A stretch of 13,403 nt of DNA. It comes from Candidatus Bathyarchaeota archaeon (GTDB lineage Archaea > Thermoproteota > Bathyarchaeia > 40CM-2-53-6). The notes beneath the pieces were generated by a model. It saw only the letters and a list, made by a program, of their open reading frames with translations. It was not told the origin of the DNA and made no database searches. The stretch is from assembly GCA_005882955.1 (NCBI GenBank), contig VBBB01000141.1, positions 1,055 through 14,457 on the forward strand, read 5' to 3'. Each line of letters begins with the position of its first letter. The first letter of the stretch is position 1. Shown here piece after piece: positions 1 to 5,797 of the stretch. Made by a program: the position numbers and the translations under genes.

Positions 1-674
1 AAGATGCAGTCTCTCACGTCTGTCTTCGGGGTCTGTCTTAGTCTTAGAATTAGGTCAGACCAGTGTTTCAGGGTTCGAGTCGCTACTGGTTCCACTAGCC
101 ATTCTCCTCCATACGGTGTGCTGTGGACCTGTCCGGTGAGTAGTACCCATAATTTGAATCGGGTTGCGAGACTGTTCATGTGGGCGAGTTGGCGATTGAG
201 TTCTCGATTGCGAGCAAAGATCTTCTCGGACCCTCCGTTGTTTGCCCGGTAGAGTCCGGTGATCGAGTCCACCACTACCAGTGCCGGAGTCTGGGTGAGC
301 ACATTTTCCAGGTTCTCGATGATTTCAACTTGGTCTTTGAAATCCTCGGGCTGAAACAGCACAATCTTTTCGGCAAACTGAGGGCCTCCAATCATACGTT
401 CTAGCCGGTGAGCCGAGAATGACTGGTCAGCATCCACGTAGAAGACCCGGAAGTCCTTTCGTGCCATCTCAAGGGCACACTGCATAGAGAGTATGGTTTT
501 GCCTGTAGATGCTTCGCCATAGAGGAGGCTTATCTGTCGAAGCGGGAACCCGCCTCCCAGCAACATATCAAGTCCCCGAACTCCTGTGCTGAGAGATTCC
601 AATCTTGAATTCGCAATATTTCGTTGCGAGGTAAGAAGCTTAGCCAGCTGATCATAGATGACTAAACCAGTCAC
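1..674 (-). CDS. radB: RadB-like RecA/Rad51-family ATPase, 3' end cut off by window
   Basis: Reading the minus strand gives one open frame to the window edge. It is a single RecA-fold core without the N-terminal helix-hairpin-helix domain of RadA, as in RadB. Counting from the GTG at 674, residues 29-42 match the RadB entry motif (STGVRGLD, LLGGG), Walker A is GEASTGKT at about 53-60, and Walker B is LVVVDSIT. Downstream come RNRELNRQLA, a TGQVHS segment, and EPVATRTLKHWSDLILRL, the RadB-type tail strand. RadB proteins are archaeal RadA paralogues thought to assist recombination. The start is uncertain: GTG 674 has a GAGGT sequence five bases upstream but overlaps the start of the divergent kinase gene by 17 bases; TTG 602 gives a RadB-like short N-terminus without overlap. 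A KaiC-like ATPase is less likely given the tail motifs. Confidence 0.88.
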   Translation of the reverse strand, partial: MTGLVIYDQLAKLLTSQRNIANSRLESLSTGVRGLDMLLGGGFPLRQISLLYGEASTGKTILSMQCALEMARKDFRVFYVDADQSFSAHRLERMIGGPQFAEKIVLFQPEDFKDQVEIIENLENVLTQTPALVVVDSITGLYRANNGGSEKIFARNRELNRQLAHMNSLATRFKLWVLLTGQVHSTPYGGEWLVEPVATRTLKHWSDLILRLRQTPKTDVRDCI

Positions 675-1761
675 ACTCGACCTCGAACAAGGTCACACAT
701 TACTTCTGAAGGGACCGGCGTGGATCAGAGCGAAAAGAGGAGACGCACAATGCTTCGGCGCTCCAATCCAATCGGACGATTGGACGATGATAGAGGAGTC
801 GCGACAAGAACCCATCTATGCTGCGGACAATACCCTTCTGGAAATCAGACGCGGTTCTGGAAGTTCATGGTCTGTGGCTGGAGAGTCTACTGTGCCGGTG
901 GCCTGGAACGAGGCAGCCCAAGTTCTTCAACGGCAGCGAGGCATCTGCGTCATCATTGGAGAGGTGGATTCTGGCAAGTCCAGCCTCTGCACATTCCTCG
1001 GCAACAAATGCCTAGAAGACACGGGTAAAGTTGGAGTAGTTGACGCAGACGTGGGTCAAGCGGGCATTGGGCCTCCGACGACAATAAGCTCGTCTGTTGT
1101 TCGGACGCCGATTATTGGCCTTCAAAAGGCGGCAGCGGAAGTTGCGTTCTTCATAGGCGATACTAGCCCATCCTTCGTTCCTGACAAAGTTGTCGCCCTA
1201 GCCACACGGTTGAAGAAGAGAATCACGAGTTCAGCCAACGTAGTGCTTGTGAATACGGATGGATGGCTTGCAGAGTTCAACGCCATACGTCACAAGCAGC
1301 TCCTGCTTGAAGAGATTCAACCCGACTTGGTCATTGGGCTGAGTCGATCAGACGATATCATTGATCATCTTCTCGACAGAGTGAAGTTCGCGTCGCTAAA
1401 ATTGCCAAGTTCTTCGTTTGCGAGGGTTCGATCCAAGGAGGAGAGGAAGAAGGCTCGGGAAGCAGGGTATCGGCGGTTCCTTCAAGGGTCCCACAAGTTA
1501 GTAATCAGTCAAGAGACAAGGGTGAGAATGTTTGACCGATTAGAGCAGACAGTCTTCCCGGAGAATCGGCGCTTTAGAGGGTTTGTTGCCGGTCTGCTGA
1601 ATCAGAGCGAGGAACTTCTAAGCATTGGGAGGATCAATCAGGTCAAAAATGGGAAAGTTACCGTCGAGACCAAGACGAATGAAATGCTGACTGTTCTTGA
1701 GATCGGAAATATTGCCCTCTCGTCAAAGTACGATGAGGTGGGCTATGGCACTCTACATTGA
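658..1761 (+). CDS. Clp1/Grc3/Nol9-family polynucleotide 5'-hydroxyl kinase
   Basis: This 367-residue protein has the three-part layout of archaeal and eukaryotic Clp1-type kinases. A beta-rich N-terminal domain (about 1-80) carries the LLLKGPAW and CFGAPI strands typical of the family. The central P-loop domain has GEVDSGKSS at 101-109, the DADVGQ motif at 129-134 followed by two prolines (139-140), a VVLVNTDGW strand near 195-203, and a basic lid-like helix (RSKEERKKAREAGYRR) near 258-274. A C-terminal domain carries GFVAGLLNQ and a short beta segment. The family phosphorylates RNA or DNA 5'-hydroxyl ends with ATP; in archaea a role in RNA processing or repair is presumed. The ATG at 658 is favoured because the N-terminal strand begins right after it. 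No Shine-Dalgarno sequence is visible. The 3' end overlaps the convergent methyltransferase gene by nine bases. Confidence 0.9.
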   Translation: MTKPVTLDLEQGHTLLLKGPAWIRAKRGDAQCFGAPIQSDDWTMIEESRQEPIYAADNTLLEIRRGSGSSWSVAGESTVPVAWNEAAQVLQRQRGICVIIGEVDSGKSSLCTFLGNKCLEDTGKVGVVDADVGQAGIGPPTTISSSVVRTPIIGLQKAAAEVAFFIGDTSPSFVPDKVVALATRLKKRITSSANVVLVNTDGWLAEFNAIRHKQLLLEEIQPDLVIGLSRSDDIIDHLLDRVKFASLKLPSSSFARVRSKEERKKAREAGYRRFLQGSHKLVISQETRVRMFDRLEQTVFPENRRFRGFVAGLLNQSEELLSIGRINQVKNGKVTVETKTNEMLTVLEIGNIALSSKYDEVGYGTLH

Positions 1762-2223
1762 GTAGGATTCAGGGATCGAGTAAACGTAGATTGTATGTTC
1801 GTTATAGTTCTCTTTCCGTGAAGGCTTCCAGCCGTTGATCATGAAGTCGTGACTGACGATTCGCGAACCGGGCTTCGCTTCAGCTCTCAGCTTTGGTTTC
1901 AGTCGCTCATTCGCGTAAGTTGTGAGGTAGAGAGTGATGAGCGTAGCTTCTTTGAGATCGGCTTGAAAGAGGTCGCGGTTGTATACGTGGACTTTGTTCG
2001 TAAGATTGAGCTTCTCAACCTCGCCAGAGGCGGTCTTGAAGAGGTCTTCTCTTATCTCGTATCCAAACGCCGCCTTGACTCCGAAGTCTTTCACCGCCGT
2101 CGCTAGAATGCGACCATCGCCGCATCCGAGATCTACGACTACATCGTCCTTTGTAGCCTTGGCTACCTCTAGCATTTTGCGAACAACGTCGTGCGGCGAA
2201 GAGACGAACGGTGCACAACTCAT
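1753..2223 (-). CDS. Class I SAM-dependent methyltransferase, FAM173/ATPSCKMT-like
   Basis: This 156-residue single-domain protein opens with a conserved PFVSSPHDVVRKML segment, then has the SAM-binding glycine-rich motif DLGCGDGR at residues 31-38, an acidic residue at the end of strand 2 (YEIRED, 55-60), a DLF motif (84-86), and the segment LITLYLTTYANERLKPKL (95-112). The order and short length match the FAM173 group, whose eukaryotic members methylate lysines of mitochondrial proteins. The target here is unknown. The post-motif Y-L-x-x-Y-x-N-x-x-L-K-P-K-L segment is characteristic and argues against a general PrmA assignment. The gene converges on the kinase gene, overlapping it by nine bases, and is divergent from the PAC2-family gene with a 105-base spacer containing a TATA-like element. 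Confidence 0.85.
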   Translation of the reverse strand: MSCAPFVSSPHDVVRKMLEVAKATKDDVVVDLGCGDGRILATAVKDFGVKAAFGYEIREDLFKTASGEVEKLNLTNKVHVYNRDLFQADLKEATLITLYLTTYANERLKPKLRAEAKPGSRIVSHDFMINGWKPSRKENYNEHTIYVYSIPESYSM

Positions 2224-2272
2224 CTTGTTTCAAACTCTCTGTTCGGTTGAGAGAGGGCTTGATGAATCAAAC

Positions 2273-2280
2273 TATTTAAA
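2273..2280. promoter_or_regulatory. TATA-like element shared by two divergent genes
   Basis: The sequence TATTTAAA on the plus strand reads TTTAAATA on the minus strand, so it can serve as an archaeal TATA box in both directions. It lies about 50 bases from the start codons on either side (2223 minus, 2329 plus), which would place both transcription starts about 25 bases before the ATGs. The position is seen directly; promoter function is inferred. Confidence 0.45.
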
Positions 2281-2328
2281 CAACTCTACCGAAAAATCGC
2301 GAGAGACTCCTCGATCTGGCCTGTTGTA

Positions 2329-3105
2329 ATGATTAATGATACCAGAATTCATGAACTCTCAAAGGCAGAATTGAAGGAGCCGGTCCTGATCCAGGGCCTG
2401 CCGGGTCTGGGTTATGTTGGAAAAGTTGCCGTCGACTATTTCATCGAGAAGCTGAAGCCAAAAAAGTTCGCTGAACTCTATTCTAGCTATCTTCTTTTCC
2501 CCGACGGGAATCTAGGGATCAATATTTCGGAGGATGGGACGTATTCACTTCCCAAGTATGAGTTCTACTCTTTTGGCGATAAGGAGCCTAACGCCATATT
2601 TCTTACTGGAGACGCGCAGCCGAGTGTAACAGGCCAGTACGAAGTTGCTAGTATAGTTCTGGACTTTGCCCAGCGGTTCAATTCCAAAATGGTTCTCACT
2701 ATGGGAGGCTATGGCACTAGGTCTGGGAACGATGTGGGTGCAGTATACGCGGTTGTGGGCGATTCTGTTGTTGGGGAGCGGTTGAAGAAGATGGGCGCCA
2801 AGCTCGCAAAGGGAGGAGCCGTCACTGGAGCTGCAGGAGTAATCTTGGGCATCGGTCGGCAAAGAGGGCTACAGTGCGCGGGTCTCTTAGGAGCGACAAC
2901 AGGAGTCTATCCTGATCTGGAAGCGGCTCGGGCAGTGATTCAGATGCTGACTGGACTGGTTGGAATGCCAGTCGAGCTGAAGGACTTGGATACGGAGATC
3001 GAGGATATGCGTAAGAAGATGGAGAAGTTCCGTCGAACCGAACTCGAAGAGGTCAAAGAGGGAGAGGAGAAGACGGAAGAAGGAAAAGACCGCTACATCA
3101 CCTAG
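2329..3105 (+). CDS. PAC2-family proteasome assembly chaperone (PbaA/PbaB-like)
   Basis: The 258-residue product has the PAC2 hallmarks: LIQGLPGLGYVGKVAVDYFI near residues 20-39, a KFAELYSSY strand, an acidic strand with FLTGDAQPS (about 90-98), LTMGGYG, and a glycine-rich GAAGVILGIG segment followed by LLGATTGVYPD. About 35 charged residues at the C-terminus (IEDMRKKMEKFRRTELEEV and on) should form a coiled coil and tail. Eukaryotic PAC1/PAC2 and archaeal PbaA/PbaB are related and act on proteasome alpha rings. The last residues are RYITstop, so the penultimate tyrosine of a strict HbYX proteasome-docking motif is one position out of place. The following gene starts five bases after the stop, suggesting one transcript. 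Which Pba type it is cannot be settled by eye. Confidence 0.88.
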   Translation: MINDTRIHELSKAELKEPVLIQGLPGLGYVGKVAVDYFIEKLKPKKFAELYSSYLLFPDGNLGINISEDGTYSLPKYEFYSFGDKEPNAIFLTGDAQPSVTGQYEVASIVLDFAQRFNSKMVLTMGGYGTRSGNDVGAVYAVVGDSVVGERLKKMGAKLAKGGAVTGAAGVILGIGRQRGLQCAGLLGATTGVYPDLEAARAVIQMLTGLVGMPVELKDLDTEIEDMRKKMEKFRRTELEEVKEGEEKTEEGKDRYIT

Positions 3106-3110
3106 ACATC

Positions 3111-3455
3111 ATGTGCGGTCAGATTCCAGCGTTGCAGGAAGCTAGTATAGAGAGAGAAGGCAGGGTTCACAAAGTAATCCTGCTCCAAATGGACAATGCC
3201 ATTTTCGCTTTCTGTTATGAAGGAACGATGAAAATCGGAACGCTTGCAGTTTCAACCCCTGGTCTGACGGAGGGCGTAGTAGGCACATCATCAGTTCTCC
3301 TCGGAGGCAAATATCTCATCGCTGCTCGAGCCCTGGCTGAGAGATCAGCTGCGATTTTTAAGAAGATGAGCCTCGTCTCCCTCAACACGACACTCTCCGA
3401 GGGAGAAGCTCTCAGACTCTACTCGGGGCTTTTGGACAAGGTCAGAAGCCCCTGA
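3111..3455 (+). CDS. Small protein resembling proteasome assembly chaperone 3 (PAC3-like)
   Basis: This 114-residue protein is not one I recognise with certainty. By eye its order of short motifs follows eukaryotic PAC3: a first strand (VHKVILLQMDNAIFAFCYEG, 19-38), then KIGTLAVSTP (41-50) against the PAC3 MGTLVSLEP, then SSVLLGGKYLI (60-70) against KVLLG, a long helix (AARALAERSAAIFKK, 71-85), a strand (MSLVSLNTTLSE) and a final helix. Length is close to PAC3 (about 120 residues). The gene sits five bases after the PAC2-family gene on the same strand, so cotranscription is likely and fits a joint role in alpha-ring assembly. No signal peptide, metal motif or membrane segment is visible. A PAC4-like or unrelated Roadblock-like small fold is possible. 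The function is inferred from order of motifs and neighbour only. Confidence 0.6.
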   Translation: MCGQIPALQEASIEREGRVHKVILLQMDNAIFAFCYEGTMKIGTLAVSTPGLTEGVVGTSSVLLGGKYLIAARALAERSAAIFKKMSLVSLNTTLSEGEALRLYSGLLDKVRSP

Positions 3456-3478
3456 TCGGAATTCTGTGTTCTAAAATC

Positions 3479-3658
3479 CTAGAGGTGGAATAAGAACCCT
3501 AGGGCGATTGTGACTGCCATGGCTGTGAAAGTTAGTGCAGCCATTGTATCGTCGAACTTTTCGACGTTCATCTTGCTGTCACCGTCAACCGCATCATAGA
3601 GAGAATTGTTGCAACCTTGGGAGAGATTCTCGTCTTCTTTCCGGACATCAACCATCAT
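3479..3658 (-). CDS. Small protein with one C-terminal membrane segment
   Basis: The frame encodes a 59-residue protein from ATG 3658 (TTG 3661 and ATG 3655 are alternatives). The N-terminal half is charged and polar; about 20 residues at the very end (TMAALTFTAMAVTIALGFLF) form a single hydrophobic helix, followed only by HL. That layout suggests a tail-anchored membrane protein facing the cytoplasm. I do not recognise a family. It is convergent with the PAC3-like gene (23-base gap). The start codons lie in the arm of an 11-base inverted repeat, and a TATA-like TATTAAAG (minus strand, about 3733-3740) lies about 75 bases upstream. An internal start at the MNVEKFDD methionine would leave about 30 residues. 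The hydrophobic end is strong support that the frame is real. Confidence 0.55.
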   Translation of the reverse strand: MMVDVRKEDENLSQGCNNSLYDAVDGDSKMNVEKFDDTMAALTFTAMAVTIALGFLFHL

Positions 3659-3681
3659 CAAAATGATCAGTTGATGATGGT
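3651..3681. repeat. 11-base perfect inverted repeat over the start codons of the small membrane protein gene
   Basis: ACCATCATCAA (3651-3661) and TTGATGATGGT (3671-3681) are exact reverse complements separated by nine bases that include the palindrome TGATCA. On the minus strand the second arm of the RNA hairpin contains the candidate start codons TTG 3661, ATG 3658 and ATG 3655. A second short inverted repeat, TCGAAA-GTAA-TTTCGA, directly follows at 3681-3696. It could be a translation-blocking hairpin or a DNA operator. Confidence 0.5.
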
Positions 3682-3815
3682 CGAAAGTAATTTCGATGTA
3701 ACGCGGAAGACTGTAACGATTCGTCCATGATTCTTTAATACGATGAGGACTTGATCACAAGTTGGCCGTCGCGTGGCCTCTAGTTGAGACCCAACGTCCT
3801 AGAAAATGGTGGAGA

Positions 3816-4034
3816 CTAGCGCCAACTGTTCAGCTTAGTTGCGGCCGGCTCTTTAGCCTCGGAGCCATTGTGGCCCGTCACCCACTCAGGAACGATGACA
3901 GCTCTAATCAGCTCCTGAATAGAAATACCCCTCTTCTTCGCTATCTTCTCTAGCTCTCGGAAGATAGTATCATCGAGTGTTTGCATGAACTTGGGCAAAG
4001 CAGGTACCACGGATTCTTCGGATATCAGTATCAT
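3816..4034 (-). CDS. Ribbon-helix-helix (CopG-like) small DNA-binding protein
   Basis: The 72-residue product has a short N-terminal part, then a segment (about 15-52) that fits a ribbon-helix-helix fold: a strand around KFMQTLDD, helix A around TIFRELEKIAKKRG (23-36), the turn ISIQ, and helix B around ELIRAVIVPEW (41-51). This is typical of archaeal CopG/MetJ-type regulators, which dimerise through the strand to bind an operator. The last 20 residues are polar and probably disordered. The gene lies on the same strand between the HD-domain gene upstream (74-base gap) and the small membrane protein gene downstream (157-base gap). No clear operator is proven, although overlapping short palindromes (TTCTAGAA and AGAATTCT) lie 33-44 bases upstream. 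The DNA target is unknown. Confidence 0.62.
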   Translation of the reverse strand: MILISEESVVPALPKFMQTLDDTIFRELEKIAKKRGISIQELIRAVIVPEWVTGHNGSEAKEPAATKLNSWR

Positions 4035-4108
4035 TTCTAAGGTTGAAATAAAGTGCTGGTGTAACTTCTAGAATTCTGACCTAGTGACAGAATGGGAAGC
4101 GAGGGTTG

Positions 4109-5380
4109 CTAGAGGGAAACCTTCACTGAGGATGGTGTCTCTCCGAGGATCTGTCTCGATGCGGCTTCAACTCTGGAACGGTACTGTTCCTTGGTGTAGA
4201 CCCGGACGAGATTCATGAAGGTCCTCAGCACGCCGATTATTCTCGAGATCTCCGAGAGCTGTACGATCTCTTTCTTACCAGTCGGTCCACGTCTGAAGAC
4301 CGGTATATCGAGGGGCTGTATCTCCACAGCGTTGTGGTAGGGCACTGAGGGAAGGGTTGGTACATCAATCATCACATCTTCGATCCTGACATGTGCCTTC
4401 TTGGCAATCTCGTCTCGGATCTTGTCTCGCACGCTCTCCTTCGTTATCACGTTTGAAACGAGTTCTTCCTGAGCGAAGAGAGTCTTCTCATACGAGCACT
4501 TCAGCAGTCTTCTAGCCTCTAGATCCTGCATTATTTTCTTGGACTGCTTGCACTCCCTCAGATCAGTCCAGACCTTGTAATCGTCGAGGCGCAAGTAGTC
4601 TTCAGGCTCGTCAAAAGAAAGTAGGTTCAGCTCGTCCTTTGCCGCCTCTAGGGCTTGGACTATCATTATCTGGACTGCTCTTGAAGCTCGGTGGAAGTAG
4701 ATGGTTCTGAAGGATTCGAGTCTGGCCAACAAGAAGCTCTCGAGGGTCGCGACTGCCCTTCCGTCAACGGACAGGTTTCCGTTGATTACGTCCATGGTGT
4801 AGAGGAGTCTGTGAACGTCCACGGAACCATACCCTGCTCCTGTATGGAAGGAGTCCCGGACTAGAAAGTCCATTTTGTCAACGTCGACACTGCTGCTGAT
4901 GATCTGGTCGAGATAGGGTCTCTTTCCGTCCCTGAGACGGCCTACGGCCAGTAGCCCGAGCTTGCCAGGGTCAAAGCCGGCATTGTCCAGCTTATCTTTG
5001 ATTTCTGTCTCATTCACAAGCCAAGGAACGAAGTCTTCATGGGTCTTTTTCAGATGGCGAACCATGAGAGGCTCAAACACATGTGAGAATGGACCATGCC
5101 CGATGTCGTGTAGTAGAGCGGCTAGACGCATCTGCTCTTGCGTGTGAACGTCGAGATGTGTCGGCAAGACTTCTGAGAGAACGCCCGCCAGGTGCATCGC
5201 TCCAACAACGTGTTCAAACCGCGTATGGTTTGCCGCCGGGTAGACGAATTCCGATCCGGCGAGCTGGCGTAGTCGTCGAAGTCTCTGCACGGGTCGAGTG
5301 TCAATTATCATCTTTTCGGCGTCGCTAATTCGGACGTATCCATGGATAGGGTCCTTGATGAAGCCCCAGGCCTTAGACAT
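4109..5380 (-). CDS. HD-domain phosphohydrolase, SAMHD1/YdhJ-like
   Basis: This 423-residue protein starts with FIKDPIHGYVRI (7-18) and the QRLRRLRQL helix (32-40), both hallmarks of the SAMHD1-like HD family. The metal ligands are visible: His57 in NHTRFEHVVGAMHLAG, His91-Asp92 in LLHDIGHGPFSH, and the late aspartate in SSVDVDKMDFLVRDS (Asp166 or Asp168), followed by HTGAGYGS. Family members hydrolyse dNTPs or other nucleotides to nucleoside and triphosphate; the substrate here is not shown by sequence. The C-terminal half (about 230-423) is helical with no second recognisable domain. A TATA-like element on the minus strand (TTTAGAATA, centred near 5410) is 30 bases before the ATG, so the message is probably leaderless. 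It could serve in nucleotide-pool control or antiviral depletion of dNTPs, but no defence genes are nearby. Confidence 0.9.
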   Translation of the reverse strand: MSKAWGFIKDPIHGYVRISDAEKMIIDTRPVQRLRRLRQLAGSEFVYPAANHTRFEHVVGAMHLAGVLSEVLPTHLDVHTQEQMRLAALLHDIGHGPFSHVFEPLMVRHLKKTHEDFVPWLVNETEIKDKLDNAGFDPGKLGLLAVGRLRDGKRPYLDQIISSSVDVDKMDFLVRDSFHTGAGYGSVDVHRLLYTMDVINGNLSVDGRAVATLESFLLARLESFRTIYFHRASRAVQIMIVQALEAAKDELNLLSFDEPEDYLRLDDYKVWTDLRECKQSKKIMQDLEARRLLKCSYEKTLFAQEELVSNVITKESVRDKIRDEIAKKAHVRIEDVMIDVPTLPSVPYHNAVEIQPLDIPVFRRGPTGKKEIVQLSEISRIIGVLRTFMNLVRVYTKEQYRSRVEAASRQILGETPSSVKVSL

Positions 5381-5390
5381 AACCGGAAAT

Positions 5391-5558
5391 GTGTGTGCGA
5401 CCGCTTATTCTAAACTTCCCAATCCTTCAGCTGAAACAATTGAGAGTGATCTCTGGGTCAGGAACGTCTATGATTGGCGTGTCGATTTGAAGCTTGGCCA
5501 GTCCGTCGAAGTACTAGAAAGATTGCGCGTTAACATGCAAAATAATATTCTGAAATGA
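5391..5558 (+). CDS. Possible small hypothetical protein
   Basis: From GTG 5391 an open frame of 55 codons runs to TGA 5556-5558. Its product has a plausible composition with PNPSAETIESDLWVRNVYDWR and a final helix-like QSVEVLERLRVNMQNN. The stretch LKLGQSVEVLERL faintly recalls the LKLGDSLEVLK segment before the catalytic motif of some DNA methyltransferases, but no catalytic motif follows, so this is at best a remnant and may be chance. A terminator-like hairpin and T-tracts start three bases after the stop, which suggests a plus-strand transcript ends here. Against it: no convincing promoter, no clear ribosome binding site and no recognised family. The promoter of the HD gene overlaps it. 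Confidence 0.3.
   Translation: MCATAYSKLPNPSAETIESDLWVRNVYDWRVDLKLGQSVEVLERLRVNMQNNILK
5406..5414 (-). promoter_or_regulatory. TATA-like promoter element of the HD-domain gene
   Basis: TTTAGAATA on the minus strand is centred 30 bases upstream of the ATG at 5380, the spacing expected for a leaderless archaeal transcript. No Shine-Dalgarno sequence lies before that ATG, which agrees. Confidence 0.4.
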
Positions 5559-5560
5559 TG

Positions 5561-5602
5561 GACGCTATCATAGCGTCGACGCGTTGCTTTTTCTTTTTCT
5601 TC
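5561..5602 (+). terminator. Hairpin plus T-tracts, terminator-like
   Basis: GACGCTAT-C-ATAGCGTC (5561-5577) is a perfect palindrome around one base, so RNA could form a stem of six to seven pairs. It is followed by a T-rich run (5587-5602) with two five-T tracts. This is the form of an intrinsic terminator, and T-rich tracts alone can stop archaeal RNA polymerase. It begins three bases after the stop codon at 5558 on the same strand. Confidence 0.45.
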
Positions 5603-5768
5603 GTTGGATTGTGTGCGGCGCACGTGTCACACATTGAGCTTTCGCCTCCAGGCCGAGTGTTTGGCTCACCAAGTTCAGCATTAAGGTGTTCGTTTTTTGA
5701 GATTCTCGAGCCCAGTTCTCCGACCTTAATATCGGCCGACTCCTCTAGGACACTTGTTTGTGGTTCTC

Positions 5769-5776
5769 TTTTTATT
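5769..5776 (+). promoter_or_regulatory. TATA-like element of the C2H2 protein gene
   Basis: TTTTTATT is centred about 25 bases upstream of the ATG at 5798, with no Shine-Dalgarno sequence between, which fits a leaderless message. It is AT-rich against its surroundings. Confidence 0.4.
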
Positions 5777-5797
5777 CTCCTGAAGATTATCTGCTAG

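Larger units (their letters stand above)
5530..5793 (-). other. Open frame with protein-like composition but no normal start codon
   Basis: The minus strand is open for 87 codons before TAA (5532-5530), entered directly after an in-frame TAG at 5796-5794. The translation is charged and protein-like (RRIKREPQTSVLEESADIKV, later KVGELGSRISKNEHLNAELG), with a CDTC pair and a lysine run (KKKKK). The first standard start in frame is ATG 5634, giving 34 residues that begin MCDTCAAHNP. ATA at 5790-5788 would give nearly the full length. The lysine run is the complement of T-tracts on the plus strand. It could be a real gene with a rare start, a decayed gene, or noncoding DNA. Confidence 0.25.

Noticed and set aside
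1..404. Plus-strand frames at the left end
   Set aside because: They are antisense to the RadB-like gene, whose Walker motifs are unmistakable.
1849..2329. Plus-strand open frames opposite the methyltransferase
   Set aside because: They mirror a clear coding region and their translations have no recognisable pattern.
3762..3953. Plus-strand 63-codon frame
   Set aside because: It overlaps the ribbon-helix-helix gene antisense and has no coherent protein features.
5391..5558. Remnant of a DNA methyltransferase
   Set aside because: Only one short similarity (LKLGQSVEVLERL) is seen, with no catalytic motif or SAM-binding site; too little for the claim.
5555..5797. 80-codon plus-strand frame with a phenylalanine run
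   Set aside because: It runs over the terminator-like hairpin and its T-tracts, has low-complexity sequence and no family resemblance.
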